Shown here: positions 22,865 to 32,774 of the stretch, piece after piece
How positions within the stretch are numbered: position 1 is the stretch's first letter
Layout: every line of letters starts with the position of its first letter
DNA from: Paraburkholderia sacchari
GTDB lineage: Bacteria; Pseudomonadota; Gammaproteobacteria; Burkholderiales; Burkholderiaceae
Direction: 5' to 3'
Assembly: GCF_000785435.2 (NCBI RefSeq)
Contig: NZ_JTDB02000003.1
Coordinates: 620,001-684,000, forward strand
Length of the DNA stretch: 64,000 nucleotides
Notes under the pieces: model-generated
What the model saw: only the letters and a program-made list of their open reading frames with translations
The model's database searches: none
What the model was told of the DNA's origin: nothing
Translations under genes and position numbers: made by a program

Positions 22865-22897
22865 CGGGCCGGTGTGATGTTCACATCGGCCCGTTTT
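22865..22897 (+). terminator. Hairpin with T-run after ftsH
   Basis: CGGGCCG-TGTGA pairs with TCACA-TCGGCCCG and is followed by TTTTGCATTT. It lies between ftsH and folP and may partly separate the two. Confidence 0.7.
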
Positions 22898-22945
22898 GCA
22901 TTTCTGGTCGTGCATCATTAAGTTACATATCTGACGTTTATTGAC

Positions 22946-23878
22946 GTGCTCAATCTGACCTCGCAGGGTAATCTGCCAAACGCGCCGCTTGATGCGCTCT
23001 CCAACACGGCTGCGCCCGAACCGCTTGTCTGCGGCCGTTTCACACTGACTTTCGAGCGTCCGCTCGTCATGGGAATACTCAACGCCACGCCCGATTCGTT
23101 TTCGGATGGCGGCCGGTATCTTGCCTTCGACGATGCATTGCGCCGCGCCGAGCAAATGTTGTCGGACGGCGTGGACATGATCGACATCGGCGGCGAGTCG
23201 ACGCGTCCGGGCGCGCCGCCCGTTGCGCTCGATGAAGAGCTCGAGCGGGTGATTCCGCTGGTCGAGCGATTGAAGGGCGCGAACGTGCCGCTTTCGATCG
23301 ACACCTACAAGCCGGAAGTGATGCGCCACGCGCTGGCGGCGGGCGCGGATCTGATCAACGACGTCTGGGGTTTTCGCATGCCGGGCGCGATCGATGCGGT
23401 GCGGGCGAGCAATTGCGGGCTGTGCGTGATGCATATGCTCGGCGAGCCGCGGACCATGCAGATCGGCGAGCCCGATTACGAGGATGTCGTGCGCGAGGTG
23501 CGCGAGTTTCTGCAGGCGCGCTGCGCCGAACTCGAGGCAGCGGGCGTAGCGAAGGGGCGAATTAGCGTCGACCCGGGTTTTGGCTTCGGCAAGTCGGTGG
23601 TCGAGCACAATTACACTTTGCTCGCGCATCTGCGCGAGACGGCGCCCGTTGCGACGGGCGGCGCGTCGTATCCGATTCTTGCGGGCATGTCGCGCAAGTC
23701 GATGCTTGGCGCGCTCGTGAACCGGCCCGCGCCCGAGCGCGTGGCGGCCAGCGTGGCGGCGGCGGTGTGCGCGGCCCAGCAGGGCGCGGCCATTATCCGC
23801 GTGCATGACGTCGCGGCAACCGTCGATGCGCTCAAGGTCTGGGGCGCCATGCGCGACGCCGCGCGTCAGCGTCATTAG
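22946..23878 (+). CDS. folP: Dihydropteroate synthase
   Basis: Condenses p-aminobenzoate with 6-hydroxymethyl-dihydropterin diphosphate in folate synthesis; the target of sulfonamides. The TIM-barrel motifs are MGILNATPDSFSDGG (near residue 33), DMIDIGGESTRPGA and RISVDPGFGFGKSVVEHN. The frame is taken from a GTG at 22946, giving 310 residues. This is about 20-25 longer at the N-terminus than E. coli FolP, so a later start remains possible. The ftsH-folP-glmM order is conserved. Confidence 0.95.
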   Translation: MLNLTSQGNLPNAPLDALSNTAAPEPLVCGRFTLTFERPLVMGILNATPDSFSDGGRYLAFDDALRRAEQMLSDGVDMIDIGGESTRPGAPPVALDEELERVIPLVERLKGANVPLSIDTYKPEVMRHALAAGADLINDVWGFRMPGAIDAVRASNCGLCVMHMLGEPRTMQIGEPDYEDVVREVREFLQARCAELEAAGVAKGRISVDPGFGFGKSVVEHNYTLLAHLRETAPVATGGASYPILAGMSRKSMLGALVNRPAPERVAASVAAAVCAAQQGAAIIRVHDVAATVDALKVWGAMRDAARQRH

Positions 23879-23959
23879 GGCCTGTTATTAGTATGAATAA
23901 GCCCTAAGAACACGGCGCACGAATGCGCCGCAAAACAATGCCAATATGAGGTTCGAATC

Positions 23960-25312
23960 ATGGGTCGTCGCTATTTTGGAACCGATGGGGTTCGCGGCAA
24001 GGTCGGCGAATTGCCGATCACGCCGGATTTCGTGCTGCGTCTAGGTTACGCGGCGGGTAAGGTGCTGGCTGGCGCGGCAGGGGAGTCGCGTTCGCGTCCG
24101 TCCGTGCTGATCGGCAAGGACACGCGCATTTCGGGCTACATGCTCGAGGCCTCGCTCGAGGCGGGGCTTTCGGCCGCCGGCATCGACGTGATGCTCGCGG
24201 GGCCGATGACGACGCCCGGCATCGCCTATCTCACGCGTGCGTTGCGTCTTTCCGCGGGTGTGGTGATCAGCGCTTCGCACAATCCGTACTTTGACAACGG
24301 CATCAAGTTCTTCTCCGCCGATGGCAACAAGCTGCCTGACGAAGTCGAAACGCAAATCGAGGCGCAACTCGAGTTGCCGCTCGATTGCGCACCGTCGGAG
24401 CAGCTCGGCCGCGCGCGCCGCCTGGACGATGCGGGCGGCCGCTATATCGAGTTCTGCAAGAGCACGTTCCCTCAGGCGTTCAACCTGCGCGGGCTGAAGC
24501 TCGTGGTCGACTGCGCGAACGGCGCGGCCTACGATATCGCGCCTCATGTGTTTCATGAGCTGGGCGCGGACGTGATTCCCATCGGTGTCTCGCCGAACGG
24601 TTTCAACATCAATGACGGCGTGGGCGCGACTGCGCCCGACGCGCTCGTGCGTGCGGTGCGCGCGAATCACGCCGACCTCGGCATCGCGCTCGATGGCGAT
24701 GCGGACCGTCTGCAGATCGTGGATGCGCAGGGCCGCCTCTATAACGGCGATGAACTCCTCTATGTGCTCGTGAAGGATCGCATCGCAACCGACGGCAAAG
24801 TCGATGGCGCGGTCGGGACCCTGATGACGAACCTCGCGGTCGAGCAGGCGCTCGAGCGCATCGGCGTGCCGTTCGTGCGCGCCAATGTGGGCGACCGCTA
24901 TGTGCTGGAGCAACTGCGCGAGCGTGGTTGGCTGATCGGTGCGGAGGGGTCGGGGCACATTCTCTCGCTGGACCGTCACACGACCGGCGACGGCATCGTC
25001 TCGGCGCTGCTGGTGCTCGCGGCGATGAAGCGCAGCGGCCAGGCCTTGGAAGAACTGCTCGACGGCGTGACGTTGTTCCCGCAGAAGCTCATCAACGTGC
25101 GCATCGCACAGGGGGCCGACTGGAAAGGCAACGCCGAGATCCAGAAGGCGATCGCCGATGCGCAAACCGAGCTCAAGGGCAAAGGTCGCGTGCTGATCCG
25201 CGCTTCGGGCACGGAGCCAGTGCTGCGCGTGATGGTGGAAGCGCGCGACGAGCTCGACACGGTTCAGTACGCCGAATCGATCGCCGATACGGTCAAGCGC
25301 ACGATCGCCTGA
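23960..25312 (+). CDS. glmM: Phosphoglucosamine mutase
   Basis: Converts glucosamine-6-phosphate to glucosamine-1-phosphate for UDP-GlcNAc, which feeds peptidoglycan and lipopolysaccharide. 450 residues start [16 protein letters not shown]. The active-site phosphoserine loop is [18 protein letters not shown] (near 102). The Mg-binding loop is [13 protein letters not shown] (near 245), the sugar loop [19 protein letters not shown], and the C-terminal phosphate-binding loop [13 protein letters not shown]. All key residues are present. Confidence 0.97.
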   Translation: MGRRYFGTDGVRGKVGELPITPDFVLRLGYAAGKVLAGAAGESRSRPSVLIGKDTRISGYMLEASLEAGLSAAGIDVMLAGPMTTPGIAYLTRALRLSAGVVISASHNPYFDNGIKFFSADGNKLPDEVETQIEAQLELPLDCAPSEQLGRARRLDDAGGRYIEFCKSTFPQAFNLRGLKLVVDCANGAAYDIAPHVFHELGADVIPIGVSPNGFNINDGVGATAPDALVRAVRANHADLGIALDGDADRLQIVDAQGRLYNGDELLYVLVKDRIATDGKVDGAVGTLMTNLAVEQALERIGVPFVRANVGDRYVLEQLRERGWLIGAEGSGHILSLDRHTTGDGIVSALLVLAAMKRSGQALEELLDGVTLFPQKLINVRIAQGADWKGNAEIQKAIADAQTELKGKGRVLIRASGTEPVLRVMVEARDELDTVQYAESIADTVKRTIA

Positions 25313-25431
25313 CGCGGGCGTTGCCGGCGCGATCCTGCACTATCCAGCGCCGGTCGAATGCGGTGTCGTGCAACCGGCATGACCGGTTCTGCATGTATTT
25401 CGGCTGAAGCAAACGTTTCACTTTTGCGTCA

Positions 25432-25503
25432 GCCTCCTCCTACCCCATGCAGGAGGCATTTTGCGCATCCGACCCCCGGCTGCGCGCCCAATGCCTCCTG
25501 CAT
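25432..25503 (+). promoter_or_regulatory. Mutually exclusive hairpins between glmM and pstS
   Basis: ATGCAGGAGGCAT (25447-25459) is the exact reverse complement of ATGCCTCCTGCAT (25491-25503), a 13-base stem with a 31-base loop. The same AGGAGGC core can instead pair with GCCTCCT at 25432-25438 in a shorter hairpin followed by ATTTTG. The two folds compete. Function is unknown; it may act as a terminator or processing site. Confidence 0.55.
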
Positions 25504-25599
25504 GCCCGCCGCCCGCGAGCGTCCCGGCCAATGGGGCGTGTCCGCCTTTGCAGCAGGCGCATCGCGGTGAATGCGCCTGGCTTTCAGCCGGTAATCGTT

Positions 25600-25638
25600 C
25601 TGTCACGGCTGCTTCATGAATCGTCACGTTACTGTCAC
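25600..25638 (+). promoter_or_regulatory. Tandem Pho boxes upstream of pstS
   Basis: Four 7-mers of the PhoB half-site type start at 25600 (CTGTCAC), 25611 (GCTTCAT), 25621 (TCGTCAC) and 25632 (CTGTCAC), with spacing of 10-11 bases. A -10-like TAAGCT begins at 25649, ten bases after the last one. This is the layout of a PhoB-activated promoter that lacks a normal -35. Confidence 0.85.
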
Positions 25639-25693
25639 AAAGAGCCCCTAAGCTTCGCGGTGTTGTTTATCCGCTCACACACCTGGAGGCCAC

Positions 25694-26725
25694 ATGAAAC
25701 TGATGCAAACCGCGCTCGCTGGCGTTGCTGGCGCGCTTTTCGCGATCGCAGCGCAAGCTGCTGACATCACCGGCGCGGGCAGCACCTTCGCAGCACCGAT
25801 CTACACGAAATGGGCGGACGCCTATCAGAAGTCGGGTGGCGGCAAGGTCAACTACCAGGGCATCGGCTCGTCGGGCGGCATCAAGCAGATTCAGGCCAAG
25901 ACTGTTGATTTCGCGGGCTCGGACGCCCCGCTGAAGGACGATCAACTGGCCAAGGACGGCCTGTTCCAGTTCCCGACGGTGGTGGGCGGCGTCGTGCCGG
26001 CGATCAACGTGCCGGGTATCAAGGCTGGCGAAATCACGCTGTCGGGCCCGGTGCTCGGCGACATCTACCTCGGCAAGATCAAGAAGTGGAACGATCCGGC
26101 CATCGCTGCGCTGAACCCGAAGGTCAAGCTGCCTGATCTGGACATCGCCGTGGTCCGCCGCGCCGACGGTTCGGGCACCAGCTTCATCTGGACGAACTAC
26201 CTGTCGAAGGTCAACCCCGAGTGGAAGACCAAGGTCGGCGAAGGCACGACCGTGAACTGGCCGACCGGCACGGGCGGCAAGGGTAACGACGGCGTCGCGG
26301 CCTTCGTGCAGCGTCTGCCGGGTGCAATCGGCTACGTCGAATGGGCCTACGCCAAGCAAAATCACATGGTCTACACTGCCATGAAGAACGAATCGGGCGC
26401 GGTCGTTCAGCCGGCCTCCGAAACGTTCAAGGCCGCAGCGGCCGGCGCGGACTGGAAGAAGTCGTTCTACCAGATCCTCACGAACGAGCCGGGCAAGGAC
26501 GCATGGCCGGTCGTCGGCGCGACCTTCGTGCTGCTGCACACGGCGCAGGACAAGCCGGAGCAGGGCAAGGAAACGCTCAAGTTCTTCCAGTGGGCCTTCA
26601 AGAACGGCACGCCCGCTGCTGACAGCCTCGACTACATCTCGCTGCCGCAGTCGGTCGTGAGCGAAATCGAGTCGCAGTTGAAGGAGAAGGTGAAGGACGC
26701 CAGCGGCAAGGCGATTGCCGAGTAA
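25694..26725 (+). CDS. pstS: Periplasmic phosphate-binding protein
   Basis: High-affinity phosphate receptor of the PstSCAB importer. 343 residues begin with a Sec signal [23 protein letters not shown], probably cleaved after AQA. The mature part starts [17 protein letters not shown]. Phosphate-contacting stretches are [23 protein letters not shown] and [16 protein letters not shown]. The ribosome site is GGAGG before the ATG. Expression should rise strongly on phosphate starvation because of the Pho boxes directly upstream. A 204-base gap with hairpins separates it from pstC. Confidence 0.97.
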   Translation: MKLMQTALAGVAGALFAIAAQAADITGAGSTFAAPIYTKWADAYQKSGGGKVNYQGIGSSGGIKQIQAKTVDFAGSDAPLKDDQLAKDGLFQFPTVVGGVVPAINVPGIKAGEITLSGPVLGDIYLGKIKKWNDPAIAALNPKVKLPDLDIAVVRRADGSGTSFIWTNYLSKVNPEWKTKVGEGTTVNWPTGTGGKGNDGVAAFVQRLPGAIGYVEWAYAKQNHMVYTAMKNESGAVVQPASETFKAAAAGADWKKSFYQILTNEPGKDAWPVVGATFVLLHTAQDKPEQGKETLKFFQWAFKNGTPAADSLDYISLPQSVVSEIESQLKEKVKDASGKAIAE

Positions 26726-26762
26726 GGCGGACTGGTCTCGCTGAATGGCAGGGCCGAAGCAA

Positions 26763-26816
26763 GGGCCGCCGCGCACACCGCGCGCGGCCCGTTCTGCTTG
26801 CGTAATACACGCAAGC
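26763..26816 (+). promoter_or_regulatory. Two hairpins between pstS and pstC
   Basis: GGGCCGC (26763-26769) pairs with GCGGCCC (26784-26790), and GCTTGCGT (26796-26803) with ACGCAAGC (26809-26816). No T-run follows. They could protect the 3' end of a short pstS message or cause partial termination, giving more PstS than membrane components. Confidence 0.5.
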
Positions 26817-26929
26817 ACGTAATACACCCGCTACGATGTGCCGTCCGATGTGTCACCGGGCGGCCGGCGGTTCCGGAACCGCATCAACGTCGCGAGCCTG
26901 AGGTTCGCGGCCACTGGAAACAGCTCATC

Positions 26930-27916
26930 ATGTCCGACGTCCCGCTCGTCTCGAACCCGCCTGGCAGCGCCGCGCAGCAGCACGCGCCCAGCCCGGCAGG
27001 GGACATCATTTTCGGCGGCCTCGCACGCGGCGCCGCCATCGTCACGCTGTTGCTGCTCGGCGGCATCATCGTTTCGCTGATCGTCGCTTCGCTGCCGGCG
27101 ATCCACAAATTCGGTCTCTCATTCCTCTGGACTGCTGACTGGGATCCTCCCAGCGAGCAGTTCGGCGCGCTCGTGCCCATCTACGGCACGATCGCCACTT
27201 CGCTGATCGCACTCATCATTGCCGTGCCTGTGAGCTTCGGCATCGCGCTCTTTCTCACCGAGCTCTCGCCCGCGTGGCTGCGCCGCCCGCTCGGCATCGC
27301 GATCGAACTGCTCGCCGCAATCCCGTCGATCGTCTACGGCATGTGGGGCCTGCTCGTGTTCGCGCCGATCTTCGCGCAGTACTTCGAGAAGCCGATCGGC
27401 CAACTGCTGGGCGGCATGCCGATCATTGGCGCGCTGTTCCAGGGCGCGCCCATCGGCATCGGCATGCTGTGCGCGGGCGTGATTCTCGCGATCATGATCA
27501 TTCCGTACATTGCCTCAGTGATGCGCGACGTGTTTGAAGTCACGCCCGTGCTGCTCAAGGAGTCGGCCTACGGCATCGGCTGCACGACCTGGGAAGTCAT
27601 GTGGAAGATCGTGCTGCCGTTCACCAAGACTGGCGTGATTGGCGGCGTGATGCTCGGCCTTGGCCGTGCGCTCGGCGAGACCATGGCCGTCACGTTCGTA
27701 ATCGGCAATACGAACCTGCTCGACAACGTGTCGCTGTTTTCGCCCGGCAACAGCATTACCTCGGCGCTCGCCAACGAATTCGCCGAAGCGAGCCCCGGCC
27801 TGCATACCGCCGCGCTGATGGAGCTCGGCCTCATTCTGTTCGTGATCACGTTCATCGTGCTCGCGATCTCGAAGCTGCTGCTGCTGCGCCTCGAAAAGTC
27901 GGAGGGCGCACGATGA
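26930..27916 (+). CDS. pstC: Phosphate ABC transporter permease PstC
   Basis: One of the two inner-membrane channel subunits of the Pst importer. The ATG at 26930 ([13 protein letters not shown]) gives 328 residues; the frame is open upstream but that part is arginine-rich and non-homologous. A first helix (near 36-58) is followed by the BPD permease domain with six helices in all. The coupling EAA loop reads [21 protein letters not shown], and the conserved [18 protein letters not shown] follows. Its stop overlaps the pstA start by four bases. Confidence 0.95.
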   Translation: MSDVPLVSNPPGSAAQQHAPSPAGDIIFGGLARGAAIVTLLLLGGIIVSLIVASLPAIHKFGLSFLWTADWDPPSEQFGALVPIYGTIATSLIALIIAVPVSFGIALFLTELSPAWLRRPLGIAIELLAAIPSIVYGMWGLLVFAPIFAQYFEKPIGQLLGGMPIIGALFQGAPIGIGMLCAGVILAIMIIPYIASVMRDVFEVTPVLLKESAYGIGCTTWEVMWKIVLPFTKTGVIGGVMLGLGRALGETMAVTFVIGNTNLLDNVSLFSPGNSITSALANEFAEASPGLHTAALMELGLILFVITFIVLAISKLLLLRLEKSEGAR

Positions 27917-28809
27917 GCGAACCGACGATGAAGATTCCCGGCGCAACCTACGGTCCGGAACTGGAGCGCATGCGCGCGAAGCTGCAAGGACGCCGCAAAG
28001 TGACCAACGCGATTGCCCTGACGCTTTCGCTGGCCGCGATGGCGTTCGGCATTATCTGGCTCGTGTGGATTCTCTACACGACGCTCTCGCTTGGCGTTGG
28101 CGGCCTTTCGGTGCAACTGTTCACGCAGTCGACGCCGCCGCCGAACACCGACGGCGGCGGTCTCGCCAACGCGATCGTCGGCAGCCTGATGCTGGTGGCC
28201 GCCGCGACGCTCGTGGGCACGCCGATCGGCATTCTCGCGGGCGTCTATCTCGCCGAGTATGGCCAGAAAAGCTGGCTCGCGAGCGTGACGCGCTTCATCA
28301 ACGACATTTTGCTGTCGGCGCCGTCGATCGTCGTGGGCCTGTTCGTCTATGCGCTCGTGGTCGCGAAGATGGGGCATTTCAGCGGCTGGGCGGGCGCGAT
28401 TTCGCTCGCACTCCTGCAGATTCCGATCGTGATCCGCACGACCGAGAACATGCTCAAGCTGGTGCCGAACAACCTGCGCGAAGCGGCTTTTGCGCTCGGC
28501 ACGCCGAAGTGGAAGATGGTGCTCTCGATCACGCTCAAGGCGTCGGTCGCGGGCATCGTGACGGGCGTGCTGCTCGCGATTGCGCGCATTGCCGGCGAGA
28601 CCGCGCCGCTGCTCTTCACCGCGCTGTCCAACCAGTTCTTCAGCGCCGACATGAATCAGCCGATGGCAAACCTGCCGGTCACGATCTACAAGTTTGCGAT
28701 GAGCCCGTTCGCGCAGTGGCAGTCGCTCGCCTGGGCCGGCGTTTTCCTGATCACGCTGGGCGTGCTGGGTCTGAATATCCTCGCGCGCACCATCTTTTCG
28801 AAAAAGTAA
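27913..28809 (+). CDS. pstA: Phosphate ABC transporter permease PstA
   Basis: Second channel subunit of PstSCAB, 298 residues starting [15 protein letters not shown]. Six predicted helices include [17 protein letters not shown] and [25 protein letters not shown]. The EAA-type loop reads [18 protein letters not shown], with [15 protein letters not shown] behind it. The ATG lies inside the last codons of pstC (ATGA overlap), implying coupled translation and equal amounts. pstB follows after 15 bases. Confidence 0.95.
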   Translation: MSEPTMKIPGATYGPELERMRAKLQGRRKVTNAIALTLSLAAMAFGIIWLVWILYTTLSLGVGGLSVQLFTQSTPPPNTDGGGLANAIVGSLMLVAAATLVGTPIGILAGVYLAEYGQKSWLASVTRFINDILLSAPSIVVGLFVYALVVAKMGHFSGWAGAISLALLQIPIVIRTTENMLKLVPNNLREAAFALGTPKWKMVLSITLKASVAGIVTGVLLAIARIAGETAPLLFTALSNQFFSADMNQPMANLPVTIYKFAMSPFAQWQSLAWAGVFLITLGVLGLNILARTIFSKK

Positions 28810-28824
28810 GGGCGGAGTCATCCG

Positions 28825-29661
28825 ATGAATATGGCAGAGAGTCACTTCAACACTACGGCGCCGTCCGGCATCGGCCCCGCCCAGGGCAACCGCGGCCTCA
28901 TGTCGGCCAAGCCGAAGATCGAAGTCAAGGATCTGAACTTCTTCTACGGCAAGTATCACGCGCTCAAGAACATCAACCTGCAGATTCCCGAAGGCAAGGT
29001 GACCGCGTTCATCGGCCCGTCGGGCTGCGGCAAATCCACGCTCTTGCGCACGTTCAACAAGATGTACGCGCTCTACCCGGAGCAACGCGCCGAGGGCGAG
29101 ATCCTGATGGACGGCGAGAACCTGCTCACGTACAACCGCGATATCTCGCTGCTGCGCGCGCGCGTGGGCATGGTGTTCCAGAAACCGACGCCGTTCCCGA
29201 TGTCGATTTACGACAACATCGCGTTCGGCGTGAAGATGTTCGAGAAGCTCTCGCGTCCCGAGATGGACGATCGCGTCGAGTGGGCGCTCACCAAGGCCGC
29301 GCTCTGGAACGAAGTGAAGGACAAGCTCGGCCAGAGCGGCTACGGTCTTTCGGGCGGCCAGCAGCAGCGTCTGTGCATCGCGCGCGGCATTGCGATCCGC
29401 CCCGAAGTGCTGCTGCTCGACGAGCCGTGCTCGGCGCTCGACCCGATTTCGACGGGCCGCATCGAAGAGCTGATCGCCGAGCTCAAGAGCGATTACACGG
29501 TGGTGATCGTGACCCATAACATGCAGCAGGCCGCGCGCTGCTCGGACTACACTGCCTACATGTACCTCGGCGAGCTGATCGAATTCGGCGACACCGAGAA
29601 GATCTTCATCAAGCCGGTCCGCAAGGAAACGGAAGACTACATCACCGGCCGCTTCGGCTGA
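28825..29661 (+). CDS. pstB: Phosphate ABC transporter ATP-binding protein PstB
   Basis: ATPase that powers phosphate import through PstCA. 278 residues, of which the first 30 are a non-conserved extension before [19 protein letters not shown]; a later start is possible. Walker A is [11 protein letters not shown] (near 66), signature [16 protein letters not shown], Walker [22 protein letters not shown], and H-loop [12 protein letters not shown]. The insertion typical of PstB ([21 protein letters not shown]) is present. Confidence 0.97.
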   Translation: MNMAESHFNTTAPSGIGPAQGNRGLMSAKPKIEVKDLNFFYGKYHALKNINLQIPEGKVTAFIGPSGCGKSTLLRTFNKMYALYPEQRAEGEILMDGENLLTYNRDISLLRARVGMVFQKPTPFPMSIYDNIAFGVKMFEKLSRPEMDDRVEWALTKAALWNEVKDKLGQSGYGLSGGQQQRLCIARGIAIRPEVLLLDEPCSALDPISTGRIEELIAELKSDYTVVIVTHNMQQAARCSDYTAYMYLGELIEFGDTEKIFIKPVRKETEDYITGRFG

Positions 29662-29686
29662 CCGCCGAGCCGAGAAGGGGAACAAC

Positions 29687-30391
29687 ATGTCCGATAAGCA
29701 TCTGTCCAGCCAGTTCGACGCCGACCTGAATCTGATTTCCTCGAAGGTGCTCGAAATGGGCGGCCTCGTGGAATCGCAGATCATTACGGCGATGCAGGCC
29801 TTGAACGAGTTTGACGGCGAAGCCGCCGCGCGCGTGATTGCCGCCGAAGACCGCCTCAACACGATGGAAGTCGAAATCGATGAGGAGTGCAGCAACATCA
29901 TCGCGCGCCGTCAGCCGGCCGCGCGCGATTTGCGCCTCGTGCTCGCGATTTCGAAGACCATCACGAACCTCGAGCGCGCCGGCGACGAGGCCGAGAAGAT
30001 CGCCAAGCGCACGAAGCGCCTGATGGAAGACGGCGCGTCGCGCACAGTCAACATCGCCGAGATCAAGGTCTCGGGCGAGATGGCCGTGTCGATCCTGCGC
30101 CGCGCGCTCGATGCGTTCGCTCGTCTGGACACGGTGGCCGCCGCGCAGATCGTGCGCGACGACAAGGCTATCGACGAGGAATTCCGCGCCTTCGTGCGAA
30201 AGCTCGTGAGCTACATGATGGAAGACCCGCGCACGATTTCCGTGGGCCTCGACTATCTGTTCATCGCCAAGGCGATCGAGCGCATTGGTGACCACGCGAA
30301 GAACATCGCCGAATTCATCATCTACATCGTGAAGGGCACCGACGTGCGGCACAAGTCGCGCGACGCGCTCGAACGCGAAGCGCTTAGCTAA
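29687..30391 (+). CDS. phoU: Phosphate signalling protein PhoU
   Basis: Links the Pst transporter to the PhoR kinase and keeps the Pho regulon off when phosphate is plentiful. 234 residues form two three-helix bundles. The repeated metal-binding motifs appear as VIAAEDRLNTMEVEIDEEC and IVRDDKAIDEEFRAFVRKL, with ERAGDEAEKIAKRTKRL and ERIGDHAKNIAEFIIYIVKG closing each half. It starts 25 bases after pstB with AGAAGGGGAAC upstream, in the pst operon. Confidence 0.97.
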   Translation: MSDKHLSSQFDADLNLISSKVLEMGGLVESQIITAMQALNEFDGEAAARVIAAEDRLNTMEVEIDEECSNIIARRQPAARDLRLVLAISKTITNLERAGDEAEKIAKRTKRLMEDGASRTVNIAEIKVSGEMAVSILRRALDAFARLDTVAAAQIVRDDKAIDEEFRAFVRKLVSYMMEDPRTISVGLDYLFIAKAIERIGDHAKNIAEFIIYIVKGTDVRHKSRDALEREALS

Positions 30392-30456
30392 ATATATGTA
30401 GCGCATTCATGCGCGTATTCAACCGTTTCAACAGGTCTTAAGGTCAAGAGGTGCCG

Positions 30457-31158
30457 ATGCCCAGCAGCATTCTCGTCATCGAAGATGAGCCCGCAATTTC
30501 CGAGCTGATTTCCGTGAATCTGCAGCACGCGGGTCATTGCCCGATCCGTGCCTATAACGCGGAGCAGGCGCAAAGCCTGATCAGCGACGTGTTGCCCGAT
30601 CTCATCCTGCTCGACTGGATGTTGCCGGGCAAGTCGGGCGTGAATTTCGCGCGCGATCTGCGCAACAACGAGCGCACGAAGCATATTCCGATCATCATGC
30701 TGACCGCGCGCGGCGACGAGCAGGACAAGGTGCTCGGCCTCGAGATCGGCGCCGACGACTACGTGACGAAGCCGTTCTCGCCGAAGGAACTGATGGCGCG
30801 CATCAAGGCGGTGCTGCGCCGCCGCGCGCCGCAGCTTACCGAAGACGTGGTCGCGATCAACGGGCTGAAGCTCGATCCGGCCACGCACCGCGTCGCCGCT
30901 CACGCGGAAGGCTCCGAGATCAAGCTCGATCTCGGCCCGACTGAATTCCGCCTGCTGCACTTCTTCATGACGCACCCCGAGCGCGTGCACAGCCGCACGC
31001 AATTGCTCGATCAGGTGTGGGGCGATCATGTGTTCGTGGAAGAGCGCACCGTCGACGTGCATATCAAACGTTTGCGTGCGGCGCTCAAGCCGGCGGGGTG
31101 CGATGCTATGATCGAAACGGTGCGCGGCAGCGGCTACCGTCTCGCGAAGGGCGCCTGA
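30457..31158 (+). CDS. phoB: Phosphate regulon response regulator PhoB
   Basis: OmpR-type transcription factor that binds Pho boxes after phosphorylation by PhoR. 233 residues from the ATG at 30457 (MPSSILVIEDEPAI), preferred over a GTG six bases earlier because AAGAGG sits at the right distance. The receiver domain has acidic EDEP, phospho-acceptor Asp in LILLDWMLPGKSG (near 53), Thr in MLTARGDE and Lys in YVTKPFSPKEL. The winged helix ends in HSRTQLLDQVWGDHVFVEERTVDVHI. No Pho box was seen directly in front, so it probably depends on the pst promoter. Confidence 0.96.
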   Translation: MPSSILVIEDEPAISELISVNLQHAGHCPIRAYNAEQAQSLISDVLPDLILLDWMLPGKSGVNFARDLRNNERTKHIPIIMLTARGDEQDKVLGLEIGADDYVTKPFSPKELMARIKAVLRRRAPQLTEDVVAINGLKLDPATHRVAAHAEGSEIKLDLGPTEFRLLHFFMTHPERVHSRTQLLDQVWGDHVFVEERTVDVHIKRLRAALKPAGCDAMIETVRGSGYRLAKGA

Positions 31159-31331
31159 AGTTTGCGGTTTGCCCGAAATTCGCCTGTAATAAGCTCGTCA
31201 TTCGCATCAAGCCTGCCTGAATAACGGCAGTAATACGCTGGCGCGCGGCGTTTCACGCGGCGCCGGTGCTCCGAATCCGCAGCGCCCCGGTCCGGACCGT
31301 CATTCTCTTCGAACTCTTCGAACGCAGGAAC

Positions 31332-32645
31332 ATGAACATCATCTGGGCGCGCGCCCTTGTATCGATTGTGTTGCTCGCGCTCGTGTGCGCGGGCCTTGGC
31401 GCGCTCTTCGGCGTCAAATTCGCGCTGGCGGTGGCCGTCGTCGTGCTGATTGGCCAAATCCTCTTCGGCACCTTCCACAAGCAGCGCCTCTGGCGCCTGC
31501 TCGACGCGCCCGTCTACGGCGAAGTGCCGAGCGCCCCCGGCGTCTGGGGCGAAATCTATTACCGCCTGCACAAGCTCGCCAAGCGCTGGCACGCCCAGGT
31601 GCGCCAGGTGGAGCAGCAGCATTCGCGCTTCATTCAGGCGATCCAGGCGTCCCCCAACGGCGTGGCCATGCTCGACGACCACGACCAGATCGAGTGGTGC
31701 AACGCCATCTCCGAGGTGCATTTCGGCCTCGATGCGAAGCGCGACCTGCGCCAGCACATCACCCATCTCGTGCGCCAGCCCGACTTCGTGCGTTACCTCA
31801 ATTCGCACGAGTACCAGGACATGCTGATCATGCGCGGCATGGGCGCGAAGCGCCAGAACGTGATTTCGGTGCAAGTGTTTCCGTACGGCGAGCACCGCAA
31901 GCTCGTGCTGTCGCAGGACATCACCGAGCTCGAGCGCACCGACGCCATGCGGCGCGACTTCGTCGCCAACGTCTCGCACGAACTGAAAACGCCGCTCACC
32001 GTGCTGTCGGGCTTTCTGGAGACGATGCGCGAACTGCCGCTCTCCGAGGACGAGCGCGAGCGCTATTTCGATCTCATGGAGCAGCAGGCGTCGCGCATGC
32101 GCCATATCGTGACCGACCTGCTGGTGCTGGCGAAGCTCGAAGGCGAGGGGCGCGAGCCCGGCGAGCAGATGATCGACATGCGCGCGGTGCTCGGCCACGT
32201 GCGAGAGGACGCGGAAAGCCTCTCGGGCGGACATCACCGGATCACGGCCGATTTCGACGATGGTTTGAGCGTGACTGGATCGGAAACCGAAATATTGAGC
32301 GCGCTCGGCAATCTCGCCACGAATGCGGTGCGCTACACGCCCGATGGCGGCTCGGTGCAACTGTTGTGGCGCACGGAAGGCGGACAGGCGGTGTTCTCGG
32401 TCACCGATAGCGGTTATGGCATTCCCGCGAGCGACATTCCGCGCCTGACCGAACGCTTTTATCGCGTGGACCGCAGCCGCTCGCGCGACACGGGTGGCAC
32501 GGGGCTCGGTCTCGCGATCGTCAAGCACGTGCTGCAGCGCCACGATGCAGCACTCGAAGTGAAGAGCGAGGAAGGGCGCGGCAGCACTTTCACGGTGCGC
32601 TTCCCGGCCGCGCGCACGGCGCGCCGGCAGCCGGCGCCGGTGTGA
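31332..32645 (+). CDS. phoR: Phosphate regulon sensor histidine kinase PhoR
   Basis: Membrane kinase/phosphatase partner of PhoB. The ATG at 31332 (MNIIWARALVSIVLL) has AGGAA five bases upstream; 437 residues. Two membrane segments (about 6-24 and 27-45) are followed by a PAS domain (FIQAIQASPNGVAMLDDHDQIEWCN). Then come the H-box FVANVSHELKTPLTVLSGFLE with the phospho-His, the N-box (LGNLATNAVRYTPDGG), G1 (VTDSGYGIP), F-box and G2 (GGTGLGLAIVKHV). As in E. coli there is no large periplasmic domain, consistent with sensing through PstSCAB-PhoU. Confidence 0.95.
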   Translation: MNIIWARALVSIVLLALVCAGLGALFGVKFALAVAVVVLIGQILFGTFHKQRLWRLLDAPVYGEVPSAPGVWGEIYYRLHKLAKRWHAQVRQVEQQHSRFIQAIQASPNGVAMLDDHDQIEWCNAISEVHFGLDAKRDLRQHITHLVRQPDFVRYLNSHEYQDMLIMRGMGAKRQNVISVQVFPYGEHRKLVLSQDITELERTDAMRRDFVANVSHELKTPLTVLSGFLETMRELPLSEDERERYFDLMEQQASRMRHIVTDLLVLAKLEGEGREPGEQMIDMRAVLGHVREDAESLSGGHHRITADFDDGLSVTGSETEILSALGNLATNAVRYTPDGGSVQLLWRTEGGQAVFSVTDSGYGIPASDIPRLTERFYRVDRSRSRDTGGTGLGLAIVKHVLQRHDAALEVKSEEGRGSTFTVRFPAARTARRQPAPV

Positions 32646-32676
32646 GGCGCGCGTATTTTTCTCCGGCTTGCAAAAT

Positions 32677-32712
32677 AAAAAATGCCGCTTCGATTTGAAG
32701 CGGCATTTTTGC
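32677..32712. terminator. Bidirectional terminator between phoR and ppk
   Basis: AAAAATGCCGCTTC pairs with GAAGCGGCATTTTT around a short loop, with A-run before and T-run after. It serves both convergent genes. Confidence 0.9.
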
Positions 32713-32720
32713 ATCGTGGC

Positions 32721-32756
32721 TTATGTGCCGGTTTATGTGCCGGTTTATGTTCCGAT
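32721..32756. repeat. Three tandem 12-bp repeats
   Basis: TTATGTGCCGGT occurs twice exactly (32721-32732 and 32733-32744), then a third copy with three changes (TTATGTTCCGAT, 32745-32756). It sits between the phoR/ppk terminator and the ppk stop codon. Confidence 0.8.
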
Positions 32757-32774
32757 TGTCACGGAAACATCGGC

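Noticed and set aside
27568..29901. 777-codon open frame on the minus strand
   Set aside because: Antisense over pstC, pstA and pstB; no protein family character.
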